NCBI GenBank assembly: GCA_014905825.1
Contig: JACGCN010000049.1
Span: forward strand, 62,001 to 126,000
DNA: 64,000 nt
Reading direction: 5' to 3'
Source: Lyophyllum atratum
Lineage: Eukaryota > Basidiomycota > Agaricomycetes > Agaricales > Lyophyllaceae
Position numbers and translations under genes: made by a program. The notes under the pieces were generated by a model, which saw only the letters and a program-made list of their open reading frames with translations, was not told where the DNA came from and did not search any database. This document shows positions 8,790 through 19,264 of the stretch, one piece after another. The first letter of the stretch is position 1. Each line of letters opens with the position of its first letter.

Positions 8790-11030
8790 CGAGTGGTGGG
8801 AGAGGGAGAAAGGGCAGTGACGTTCGGATCTCGCTCCGCAGCCTTGATAACGAATCCCCCACATGACCTTATTTTGTGGTTAGGGTTTCTCTACGTCACA
8901 GGCTTCAGCCGCTAGATTCTGCTTCTGATCATTATAGGGCATAAGTCGGCGCCAATGCCGATAAGACTCAATAACCCAACCCATCTTTCCTATGTGCCTT
9001 TCTTGTCCTCCGATTCTCCAACAACGACGACCCCGGACCCTCGGCATATGACTCCTGAGCAGAACACTGCACGGCTTCTGGACCTGCTAATGGCAGCGAC
9101 GATGGCCCCTTGGACTAGGAGGTAGTGCTACCTAGGATACTAGTGTATTTGTGATCGGGCTACGGCTGATGACCATCGAAATGGATGTGTCGCAGTGGGG
9201 CGAGGACGACGCCGACGTACCCACCCCAGCCACCGGTTCCGACCCTGCTTACAGGAGACGCGCCCGACGCTCATGACAGAAAACTGCGCAGGAACATGCT
9301 TATTTGGGGAGGATAACGAACTGCTTGTAGAGATAGTAGAATGAAGTGACAACGGTGGGGGGGGGGGGGGGTAGGCGGAGGAGAAGATAATCTGCAACGG
9401 AGCAGAACGCGGAGTAGCTGGTCACTGCGGGACTAGAGGTCCAACGCTTGGTCAATCGACTCGTCCCGAGCTCGAAGGTATACATTCCGCATATGATACC
9501 GCGATCCTCGTAGACGATGATGACGTTGACTTCAGTCGCATGTCTTGTGAGTGCTCGAATGGCGGCTTGGAAGGGCTTGGAGACGTGCCATGTCGGGCTG
9601 GAGGTGGTCCCAGAGGAGGACCAGCTCGGGAAGACTACACCAACAGATGCCGACCAAGGCGTCCTGGAGTCCACAACGTAGCTTAGGAGGTGGAACACGC
9701 TCCGTTCGCGCCAAGGATGTGATGGAGCAAGGCCACGTAGGGGGGGAAGGACCATCGGGGGGTGATAGAACCGCGTCCAACCGGGAAGCACCGCGACGAG
9801 CCTTGTCAACGTTGATGACGCGGGAGCGGATGATAGCGACGGTAGACGGAGGCGGCAGAGGTCGACGAGCTGATGTATGTGGTGCGGGCGAGAGACGTGC
9901 TTGTGTTGGATGGCGGCCTGACGGCTCTGGGCGTCGACGATGAGGAGTGGAACCTCCCACTAGCGATGACGGGGTACGCGGAGGATAAACATGGTGGTCA
10001 ATAGGTGAGTGAGGCTGGATCTGGAATTGGGTGTCGAAGCGGTGGACTCCCGCTGATGTCGCTGTCGCCGTGCCGATTCGATCTCCATCCCCCTGATGTC
10101 GTTGCCATCAATGGTCACCCCCTCATGCCTTGGCCAGTTGTTTGACCAAAGTCCATCGCGCTTATACCTCGCTCGTTGGTTATTGTTGAAGAGGAGCAAT
10201 TAGTTTAAAGATTTAGCCGTAGCTAGAGAACTCGTACTATTCATCTTTCCCTCTTTTTCCCTTCCATGATGATGTCGCGATACCTCGATAGCACTAGTCA
10301 CGCGTAACCGCGGGGGCCGTTCGAGGACGGGGCTGCAAGGCATAGATGTTGGATCTTGGCTTGAAATAAAGACATGAAACCTACGAATGCTTGTACCGTG
10401 CTTCACCACGACGTGATCGTCTTCTTGGCAATGCGAGAAGTATGAAGAGCAAAGCAAAGCGCCGCAGCGAGAACTTGGGACTGGATGCGTGTCGTTGTAG
10501 TGAGACGCACGTCGGAGGTTGATCAGGACAAGACTCCCGGCCCCGGGAACCATATCGCTTTGAGTCGCCAGACAGTGTCCTAGTCTAGCCACCTGACAAG
10601 CAAGGCCAGCCGTATTGAGCGTCGGCGCAATTTGACGGTGAGATGTTTTACTTTCTGGGCGTTTTTTGTCAGATGATACCTATCAGTACGATGCTAAATG
10701 CCAATCTTACTCACCAGGAGGTGGCTGGAGGTGCTGGTCAGCAGGGTTACTGTCGGGATACTGAAATGAAAAGGCACGTATACGGTATGGCAGAGTGGCA
10801 TGTCGAAAATAGCCGACAAATCCGGACAAAGCCGCATTACGTAAGAGTTTTTCGGCCACTTGAGATAGGCCCCGGAACGCTTTCCCGGGGGTCTATTCGA
10901 AAAGTCATACCCTATGCACCCTGACAACCGACGTTTGTGAACGCTTCAATGGGATACTCGCCCGTACGTCAATATCGAATTGATTCGTAAAAACGTCGAA
11001 TGGCACAAACGGTTTGCAAACGCTACACGA
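8790..11030. other. Gene-poor stretch with possible relics
   Basis: No gene is supported. A minus-strand open region at about 9300-9960 has overlapping long frames in a GC-rich block, but none reads like a known domain and the frames change, so it may be a decayed gene. A 15-base G run lies at 9357-9371. The rest shows nothing. Confidence 0.35.
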
Positions 11031-11035
11031 ATAAT

Positions 11036-11094
11036 CCGTAACAAAATTCCTTTACACCTCGTAATCTCCCACAAGAGATTGACCCAGCCCTAAC
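11036..11094 (-). promoter_or_regulatory. Conserved 3'UTR block, gene 5
   Basis: Read on the minus strand it begins GTTAGGGCTGGGTCAAT and contains CTTGTGGGAGAT, aligning with the blocks after genes 1, 2 and 6. Confidence 0.6.
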
Positions 11095-11128
11095 CCCTTC
11101 ACTCAATCATACTCGAGGACGTCTGCAT

Positions 11129-11335
11129 TCACGTCAAGCCACCATCTGCACAGCAGCTCCAACACTGCTCTCCAACCTCTCGTGCAATCAATCCAACTGG
11201 GCAAGTAGGCTTTTTCGGGAAGCAAACCTTCAAGCAGATGGACTGGGAATCGACGTGAGCAACATGAGCAGGTACCGCGCTGACTGCCATGGCAGCGGCG
11301 AGAGCCGCGAGAACGGCGGCGATGGAGAGTCTCAT
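11129..11335 (-). CDS. Small cysteine-rich secreted protein, paralogue 5 (shortened, promoter missing)
   Basis: A 68-residue protein: signal peptide MRLSIAAVLAALAAA and six cysteines ending EQCWSCC followed by ADGGLT. The start at 11335 was chosen because an in-frame upstream ATG lies within the 55-nt 5'UTR intron (11336-11390). Relative to paralogue 2 a single base is missing a few codons after the CC pair, giving an early stop; the following DNA still aligns with the paralogue 2 tail. This is the same kind of loss as in paralogue 1, at a nearby but different base. The TATA box and upstream box expected about 170 nt before the intron are absent (see findings), so expression is doubtful. Confidence 0.78.
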   Translation of the reverse strand: MRLSIAAVLAALAAAMAVSAVPAHVAHVDSQSICLKVCFPKKPTCPVGLIAREVGEQCWSCCADGGLT

Positions 11336-12002
11336 CTGAGTGTGCATGAGATGAGCGGCGAGGAACTGGAATAGTGGGTTGAGGACTTACATCGCTTATT
11401 GAGAGGCTGTGTATCTGGGTTGCGACACGGTTAGGGAGGCCTCTGGATATGACCAGCTTGTGAGCATGGTTGGAAAGCTGTGTAGAGAGAGATGACATAC
11501 AGGCAGGAGCGGTAGGAGGTATCGCATGTATTCGGGCTCACCAAAGTTGGGTGTATTCCGACGTTCTGCTGCCACCCGCTTGGTACGCCTAGAAGGTCCC
11601 AACTACGGCTCCGCAAGCCCGTGAAGACCGCGATGACCCCCCATACATGACCTGCTTTCGATCAAAATCTACTTGCCTTCGAGTTCCGAAGTCAAGTGCA
11701 ATATATGGCAGGTCATCTTTCCTATTCTGTGATTCGGGCGGGGTAGCCGTTGTTCGATGGAGTAGCCATCGTCTGAGACATGGAGCGACCGATTCCCAGA
11801 AAGTACTCTACGTTCATCCTGCTCTTCCCAATCCGTTCTGACCAGGTCTCGAATCAAGTTCACATTTACGCATCCTGGCGTCGACATGTGTCAACGCCAC
11901 CTGCCTTGGATGGGATGCTCGTCCTCCAGTTGATATCGATTCATTCATAGACATCCGAAATTCCAAGCAAAGCATCGAATGTCATTTACGGTACTATGCA
12001 GA

Positions 12003-12068
12003 TAAACCCTATCAAAAGTCCTTTACACCCCTTCCTGATCTCCCACAAGAAATTGACCAAGCCCTAAC
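12003..12068 (-). promoter_or_regulatory. Conserved 3'UTR block, gene 6
   Basis: Minus-strand block beginning GTTAGGGCTTGGTCAAT and containing CTTGTGGGAGAT and TTTTGATAGGGTTT. It is closest to the block of gene 2. Confidence 0.6.
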
Positions 12069-12072
12069 TCAT

Positions 12073-12318
12073 TCACCAAATCGCATTGCGCCCGAGACCG
12101 TCTTGGTTCACGGAAAACTCGACATCAACATCTTTGCAACAGCTCCAGCACTTCCCCAACTGTTTGTGGTACCAGCCTACACTGCAGGGATACTTTTCCG
12201 GCTTGCAGAGTATCAAGCAGATGGCCTGGAAATCGACGAGACCAACTTGGGTCGGTAACGCGCTGGCTGCGATGGTGACTACGAGGGTCGCGACGAAGGC
12301 GGCGAGGGAGAGTTTCAT
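12073..12318 (-). CDS. Small cysteine-rich secreted protein, paralogue 6
   Basis: An 81-residue protein with a signal peptide (MKLSLAAFVATLVVTI), a mature start near ALPTQVG, six cysteines ending GKCWSCC and a full-length tail ending RNAIW. The tail aligns with that of paralogue 2, showing the long form is shared by both strand groups. The start at 12318 follows the acceptor of a 61-nt 5'UTR intron (12319-12379); an in-frame ATG 18 nt upstream is intronic. In the CP-x-G motif the proline is replaced (CSVGWYHK). Confidence 0.85.
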   Translation of the reverse strand: MKLSLAAFVATLVVTIAASALPTQVGLVDFQAICLILCKPEKYPCSVGWYHKQLGKCWSCCKDVDVEFSVNQDGLGRNAIW

Positions 12319-12540
12319 CTGAGCGTGGATGTGCATGGGATGAGGGACAAAGAACTGGAGTAATGGGTCAAGGACTTACGTCGCTTGTTTGGGAAGCTGT
12401 GCTTCTGGGCTTTGCGAGGTGTTTAGGCAGGCGTCTGAGATCTGCTTGTGAACATGGTTGGAATAGTGTCGTAGAAAGGGAGGTCCACGTACAGCACGAG
12501 AGCTAAGAGTTCTGAGGGAGTGTTGCTTGATTCTTCGCAC

Positions 12541-12563
12541 CTTTTATACGCTACGAGCGAAGC
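12541..12563 (-). promoter_or_regulatory. Core promoter of secreted protein gene 6
   Basis: On the minus strand GCTTCGCTCGTAG (12551-12563) is followed almost at once by TATAAAAG (12541-12548). The TATA-to-intron distance is 162 nt, but the box-to-TATA spacer is much shorter than in genes 1, 2 and 4. Confidence 0.7.
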
Positions 12564-12599
12564 ATTTAGCATCTGTAGGCGTGAGATGGAAGACGGATA

Positions 12600-13590
12600 T
12601 GGTGGTAGGATAGACGGACACTACAGCAATCAGTCACTGTAGAATCATCGTCAGAAGAGATACACTGATCATGGTAGGTGAAAGGAATCGCGATATATTC
12701 GGACTCACTGACCGGTTGGGTGAATTCAGACCATGTCCCATGCCACAACACCCTACTCCTTCGATTCACAGCGCCAAGCTCTCGCTGCTATCAGTTCAGT
12801 GCGAATGCATATAGCACGATAGAACCGCGGGCGAACAGGACCGCGATCGAATCGGTTTGTGGCAGCACACGACTTTGATTCGCCACCATAAAAAGTCCAC
12901 AAGGAGCCTTCCCCAATCGCCAACCAACGCCACCCGCACGGTACGCCCAGAAGGTCCAAAATTCGGTTCCGAAAGTCCGTAAAAACCGCGATTACCTCCG
13001 TTGCATGACCGTGTCCGTCGAATTCTGCTCGCCAAATTTCCGATTTCGGGGTTCATCTATACACCCAGTCACGATTCCGAACCATGACTCCCTGATGAAA
13101 GGCCCAGCTCAAGCTAAAGATTGGGCGTCGCTCGAAGTGGGCTCCTTTTGATAGAGGGGACAAGAGTGAGCGGTTCTCATTGGTTTGATCAGATGCTCAT
13201 TGACGAGCGTGCAGGTTTTCCAACTTCATTGATATCCTATCTGGCGCGAGTACCTTGCTAGGTCATAAAGTAAGCCATTGGAGACACGGACAAGGTGAAT
13301 CGATTGATCTGCACTAGCAGAGAGGTGGCTCCCGACCATCCCTTAGTCAAAGCCAACGTCTCTGAATGCATATAAGAGATAAACAAACGTGACTGAAGAA
13401 ACGCCTTCATGATGCGACGTTGTCCCCTTCAGAGAAAGGCATCCGTAAGATCTCGGGGCTTGGAGCGATTATGATGGTGTTGGACTTCTGACAGTCGGCG
13501 GAGCAGTTGGCAAGGCTTCCTGTGCATCTCCGAAGAAATCATCGTTCAATTTTGCGTATATTTGAAGAGTAGGTGGAACGAGACCAGATA
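12600..13590. other. Upstream flank of gene 6 and intergenic DNA
   Basis: Contains the cluster spacer repeat (12925-13005: GGTACGCCCAGAAGGTCC, then a GTAAAAACCGCGATTACC motif) that also occurs at 11580-11640. No gene recognised. Confidence 0.4.
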
Positions 13591-13598
13591 AATGAGTA

Positions 13599-14187
13599 TC
13601 AGCTACAGCGAACGACCGCGCTTGAGATGGGTTGACACGAGGAATAGTGCTGAACAGAAGATGCCAAGGAGAATCAGGATATCGAGGGGTCCAATGATAG
13701 ATAACTTAGCGCACCTCGTTCACATAGACGCATTCTCCACCGGATACACACGTAGTGGATCCTGGATAGGTATTGCCTATGTATTGTGTTGAGACTTGTC
13801 ATACGACGCGTCAAAGATAAATTCTGACCGAGGTGTTTGTCAAGACGTACCTCCGCACTGCTGCCACTATTTTCAAGTCCTTGTTAGCACTCATTGTGCC
13901 ACGATGTACCACGCGAAGCCTCACCATTTCCACCCCGCCTCCACCAGCGATGACCCGATAACACGACGTCGTATTCTCAACCACAGGTGCCGATCGTGGA
14001 GAAGACGGCGGAGGGGTCAACTTGGGCGTTGGCGGAGGTAACGAAGGATCTGCCACCTATTCAAACTGTCGTCTCATTTTGTCAGTCGATTTGAGGCGAA
14101 TATGAGGCTGCTCACCACTTGGCAAATGCTAAGGAACCCTAGAGCCAATACAGGCAGAAAGAGGAGCATATATCGCGTACATGCCAT
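13599..14187 (-). CDS. Small secreted protein with C-terminal CBM1 cellulose-binding module
   Basis: Five exons (14116-14187, 13925-14056, 13851-13866, 13715-13776, 13599-13649) join in phase to 110 residues. Residues 1-24 are a signal peptide (MACTRYMLLFLPVLALGFL). Then comes a Pro/Ser-rich linker of about 40 residues, then a CBM1 fold: WQQCGG, TTC, SGGEC and NEHYSSC give all four cysteines for two disulfides. The flat binding face is Trp, His and Tyr; the second aromatic usually found is histidine here. Introns are 59, 58, 74 and 65 nt, and one exon is only 16 nt. CBM1 binds crystalline cellulose or chitin and normally tethers an enzyme, but here no catalytic domain is present. The nearby secreted protein genes suggest a general secretion-rich locus. 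Confidence 0.78.
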
Positions 14188-15550
14188 GTCTTCTGAGGCA
14201 GATAGGAAAGGTCAGTCATTGGATTGGAGGCCGGAGTATAAGAGAATTGTAAAACCTCGGAAACAATCGTGCGAGGGTAAATGTCGGGGAAACATCAACT
14301 GTGATGGTCTGTCCCCGGGGACGATGAGAGGGTGTCATCTGACAGCCATCATACTGAGGAAATAACATGCAGTTGCGATTGAATTCAACAGAAACCAGAC
14401 TGAACGAAGAACTATGTCGATCTATCGGTTTCGTGGTCGCAATCTTTATACATCCCTCTGCTGTCGAGTACGATAAATCAGCTGTAATCCAGCCTTTAGC
14501 TCACCATCTCCGAAGACAGTTGGAATCGTGTTGGTGCGTCGCCAGGAGGAGGGTACAGAACATGTAGAGGAACGGTGTCAAGTCAAAATCGGAACCAAAT
14601 ATTCTGCTCAGTGCTCAAGGACGCGACATGATCACGTGCATTTGTGGCCGGCAACATCCGGGACCCCGTTGGTTCACCGGGAACCGTCACGGTCTTGCAC
14701 AAGTTCAAGAAGTTGCATCCGACCGCCATTGAAAGTGATCGCACCGCTGTCTGGGACATAGCAGGACCTACGATCAATGACAAGTATCGCGAAGGTATAC
14801 TGCCTTCTCTTCCTATCGTGGCGACATATTTCTCATCGTTTATTTAGACAGATCATTTTGGTGGAGCAAAATCTCGCCGAGACCCACAATGACGAACAGG
14901 GCTCACGTTCTGTAATTTCTCCACCGAGCAACTGAATCCACCGAAAAGATGGGTGTGTAGGCTGAAAAAGCCCCTCGTGGAAACTTTGTTACGACAAGTT
15001 TCGTGGCATCGACTTGGGTATCGAACTATTCGTTCGAAGGGCAAAATATATGAGGTGTCCAACCGTTTCCCTGTTACTATCTTGCTCTAGCACTGATGGC
15101 TGTCAATCTCCAGTTCTACCTTCGTCGTCGCGGGATGAACTCGCTGAGCCACGCTCCAGTCTTCTTGCCCCACTACTCGCTTATACTTGCGATGGAAATG
15201 GAACCATCTTCTACCTTTTCAACCACTCCGATCGGCATCGAGCACCACCCAACCGCCGGTTTTCGGAAAAGGTTCCGTCGTCGCTGCCATCCAGCCTGAG
15301 TCCACCCTCGATCATGACGTCTCGTCGTCAAGCTATTCCTCCCTCACAGCCGGTGCCTTGCGGCTTCCACGTTTTGTTCCTGTGAGTTTACCCTTCTTTT
15401 TCTTCTCAGATGGACACCACACGAAATGGGGGCGGTGTTGTGGATCCATTCCATATATTTGCCATTTCGCGCCACGCTCGTACGCAACTCCTGACGAGTC
15501 TCTTTCGTAGATCTTACGCAAACACGGCTCCAAAGCTCCCATACAAGAAG
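14188..15550. other. Intergenic, nothing recognised
   Basis: I see no gene, RNA or clear repeat. Open frames around 15014-15400 show no domain. A CATAAAAAG TATA-like element at 15551-15559 belongs to the SC15-like gene. Confidence 0.4.
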
Positions 15551-15626
15551 CATAAAAAGCAGACTCGACGAATGAGAATGTATCCATCCAAAGAATAGCA
15601 ACAACCCCCTTCACACCATCACCATC

Positions 15627-16380
15627 ATGTTCGCCGGCCGTGTCGCCTCTCTGTTCCTCTTCTCCCTCACCTTCACTGCTGTCTCGGGGACACCGACACC
15701 CAAGGATCCCGTAACACCCGCACTCGCCAAACGTGCCGGTACCTCCTCTGATGTCCAAGCCGTTTTCACCACCCTCAAGGCGTCCACCGACTCCATCTTG
15801 CCCCAGATCGGTTCGTTCACCCTTTTTCCACCTTGGCATGCCCAGTGCCTGATCTTGGTCCACTACAGATTCTTTGGTCTCGGGTGGCACTGCCACGGAT
15901 GCCACGGTCACTCCACTCATACGACAGCTCACTTCTGCTCTAGACACGGCCACGTCCTCTCTCGCTGGCATCCAAGGCCCCGTCTCCACCAACGGCGGCC
16001 CCTCTGAAGACGAAATTGCTGCACTCGTCGCCGGTATCGTTTCGGTACGTACCCCAACTCCCTCGTGAGCGTAGCCCTCTCGCTAATTGACATTCTTTCC
16101 GTTCCCAGGACGTCGCGAAAACCCTCAGCGGACTGCAGGGTCTGTCCGCTGTCATCCCCTCTTTAGGCCCCCTACTCGCTGGCGTCAACTTTTCGCTCAA
16201 TCAAGTCCTCCTTGGACTCGGAATCCTGCTTGACGGTGTTTTGACCCTCGTCGCTACGTTGTAAGTCCTCTACACCCCATGCGAGACTACATATCTCATG
16301 CGCTGTGTAGATTGGCCGCTGTCGCTGGCCTCCTCCGCTCCCTCGGTCTCGGCCTCCTCTTGGGCACTCTCGGACTTTAG
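15627..16380 (+). CDS. SC15-like secreted protein
   Basis: Four exons (15627-15810, 15869-16044, 16109-16260, 16311-16380) give 193 residues in phase. It has a signal peptide (MFAGRVASLFLFSLTF), then a TPTPKDP...AKR pro-like segment. The body is helical and Ala/Ser/Thr-rich, with DVQAVFTTLKASTDSILPQ near 45-62. The C-terminus is strongly hydrophobic (QVLLGLGILLDGVLTLVATL, then AGLLRSLGLGLLLGTLGL). This layout matches the SC15 family of basidiomycetes as I remember it. SC15 of Schizophyllum commune is a secreted protein linked to aerial hyphae and attachment. A TATA-like CATAAAAAG lies about 70 nt upstream. HsbA-like surface binding proteins are the alternative family. Confidence 0.8.
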
Positions 16381-17240
16381 ATTCATACAGTACTATCGGA
16401 CATCCAAGGACTTTATTATCGCAAGAGATAGATACATATTACAAATGCCTTTTGTGGACACGTTAATTTACCTCCATACCAGTGTCGAACGTTTGCTAGA
16501 TACGACGAACAATGATTGCCTCTTGTGTACATGATATCGTTGAGTTCGTCTTATTCAGTCCTCGAAGTTTAGATGGCAAACTTTGGCAGCAGATGTGGTT
16601 ATCTTATCTTATCTCCTTACGCAATCTTTAAAACAGGGAGGGTATTTCTCCCAGGCCTCTTACTTACCATGGATATACCAATGACCAGTCCAGTTGTGCT
16701 GGAAGACGTTCTTTCACTTGGTTCATAATTCAGTAACAACCTATCATTAATGTCTGTGTCCTGATGATCTCACTATATCTCTAGTTCCAAGGGGCGTTGA
16801 AGCCCGACGGCACATGCGATCAGGATAATTCAGCCATGAACTTACGAGAGCCGATATGCCCTTGCGCTTTCCGAGGTGAGCAGTCATCACGTAGTATATC
16901 ATATCACTCCTCATTCGATTCTCGGAAGCGACTCAGCTGGTCGAGGACCCTTCCATCAAACCATTCTTCCATTATCGCTAATTGTGCAGGAGAAGGGGTC
17001 GTCTCCGGGTTCCAATGGACCAAACAAAGTTCCGCCCAACACCGCGTCCGACAAATAAATAAGCGCCGAACACTGAACACACAGGGTCAGCGTCACCCTG
17101 ACACTAACAATCTGAATCAAACATTTCCAGCCGCCGTTTCTGATGATTGCATCAGCACCCCATGCATTTGCTCCGTTCAAGACCGAAGATTCTTCAACTT
17201 TCCTCCTTTCTATCCTCGTCGTGCTCATCGTCGTGCTTGT
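16381..17240. other. Intergenic; downstream of SC15-like gene, upstream of membrane protein
   Basis: No separate gene seen. The + strand is open upstream of 17241 in the frame of the next gene, but that text is not signal-peptide-like, so I treat it as promoter and 5'UTR. Confidence 0.4.
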
Positions 17241-19264
17241 ATGGCCACCATCATCCTCGACGATTCCACCAACCGCATTTCGTATGGCGGAGCTGCGGGT
17301 AGCGACGGCGGTTGGAGTCGAGTACAGGTTCAGCGTTTCTTCGGTGGGTCAGCCATTTGGCCACCTTTCTCCGTGAGACCAGATACCAATGGCGACACGG
17401 GCACATATGGGACATTTTCCATAACATTCCAAGGTGCCTCCCCTGTCTTCGTCAAAAACTACGCCTGTTCACAGCAGATGTTTCCGGCTATTAGGAACAT
17501 CGATAGCCTTTACAGGGAATACACCACCTCACCCCATGTCGCAGACCATTCTCGTCTCCATCGATGGCGGCACGCCGTCTCAAGCCAGCTATTCGGATCA
17601 ATCCCCACCCTCTGCCCTACAATGGTACAAATCTCCTTCACTCTCAGAGGGCACCCACACCGTCAGCATAACGCACATGGCTGGCGTCTCCGTCGACTTC
17701 ATGACCATCACCGCAGGGCAAAACACACCACTATCAGGCGAGCGTCTGATCGTTGACGATGACGATTCAGCGATCACATACTCTGGGAATTGGGCGAGAA
17801 AGACAGGTCGCTACAGATCGAAGGACCTTCCTTCTACTGGATTGCCCTACGGAGGTGCGACGCATCAGTCTGGGACGTCGGGGTCCTCAGCGACGTTTCA
17901 ATTTACCGGTGCGTAGCCCGGATCTTCCGTCCCTGGATTCAACGAAACTAATCTCTATCCTAGGTACCTCCGTCGAGGTCTATTCTCTTTTTGACTGGTC
18001 TCACCTTGGCACCCTGGGTGTTACATACACTGTTGACTCCAGTCCTTCCCCAAGAACGCACTCTGTTACGACAGATACCGCCGAGTACAAAGAGGGTATC
18101 CTCCAGCGCGAGAATTTCCTACTCTTCTCGAGTGATTCGCTCAACCCTGGGGACCATACGCTAAAGATCGAGGTGACGAGCAGCACGAACGGCGCGACCT
18201 TGGTCTTGGATTATATCCTATACAAGCCATCGTTCGATACCCTTGCGGCAAAACCAGGTTTGAACCCGCCCCCGATTACTCCTGCCTCATCATCCGTCGG
18301 ACCGTCAGCCTCTGGTTCGACCCATACAAGCGTGACGCCGTCGTCTGGCATCCCTTCTGGTTCAAGTTCTGGACTCGGCACGAACACCATTCCCGGTGCA
18401 GCATCTCCCTCTGGATCCGGTGCTGGTTCAAGCTCGAACAACGGCTCTGGTGCCACCCCAAACTCGGGCTCCAATTCTGCCTCGGGTACGGGCTATAATA
18501 TTGCAGCGAGCAAGTCCATCCCAGCCGGAGCAATCGTCGGCGGTGTTGTTGGGGGCCTTGCGATCGTCGCTTTTCTTATCTTCCTTGTCCTTTACCGCAA
18601 ACGGATATCCGGCCGCTCTTCGCGTCCTGTATCAAACGCATCACCCGAAGCTCCTGGCCGATGTATGCTCCTTTTTCAATTCTACCCCATCCCCTCTGTC
18701 TCTTCTCGCTTTTATTGACCACACTGACGCCTCGTTTTCACAGCTGGTCTCCTCTCTGTCGACCCCTTTATGGGCATCGTTCCTGCAACGGGAGCCTCGA
18801 ACTACGACAGTGATTTGACACCTCAACGAAAAGATATGAATCCCTTCCTCGCTCCCATATCAAGCAGCGTATCCGGGAGCAGGAGCGATACCGCCAGTGG
18901 CATCGTCGAGGCCCCATACCCATCGTTATTAGAGAAGCACCCCATGCTCTTATCGAATCCGGGACCGGATAGCCCTGCACGAACCCTGTTCGTCGAATCC
19001 CGCCAAACAGGAAGTGGCATGAGTAACACTGGGGCCGGGGGCGTGACAGCATTCCAGAACAGGATGCAGCGTCTACAGGACCTGGTGCTTGAGCTTAACA
19101 GGACGATTGGGGAGAGCGGCGAAGAGAGCGGGAGGGCTCTGGAGCTGAGAGGACGGATTGCGGAATTGACAAGGGAGGACGTTGGGCATGGCGAGATGGT
19201 GGAGAGAAGGCAGAGTGTTGCGACGACAGCGGTACCACCACCGTATGAGCCGAGACGGAGTTGA
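17241..19264 (+). CDS. Single-pass membrane protein with two beta-sandwich (galactose-binding-like) ectodomains
   Basis: Four exons (17241-17433, 17495-17908, 17964-18662, 18744-19264) give 608 residues with consistent phases. The N-terminus MATIILDDSTNRISYGG starts the first jelly-roll-like domain; a second begins near ERLIVDDDDSAITYSGNW. Each ends in a segment of the type TFSITFQGTS or ATFQFTGTSVEVYS. A Ser/Gly/Pro-rich stalk follows, then a glycine-zipper transmembrane helix (GAIVGGVVGGLAIVAFLIF) with a basic stop (YRKR). The cytosolic tail contains a predicted coiled coil (MQRLQDLVLELNRTIG) and ends VPPPYEPRRS, a PPxY-like motif. The family is abundant in Agaricomycetes and uncharacterised to my knowledge; a surface-sensing role is inference. 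No cleavable signal peptide is visible. Confidence 0.8.

Noticed and set aside
9300..9960. Overlapping minus-strand frames that might be one gene
   Set aside because: No recognisable domain in any frame and no plausible introns; at best a decayed gene.
15333..15992. 219-codon minus-strand open frame
   Set aside because: It is antisense to the SC15-like gene, whose four exons and signal peptide are coherent on the + strand.
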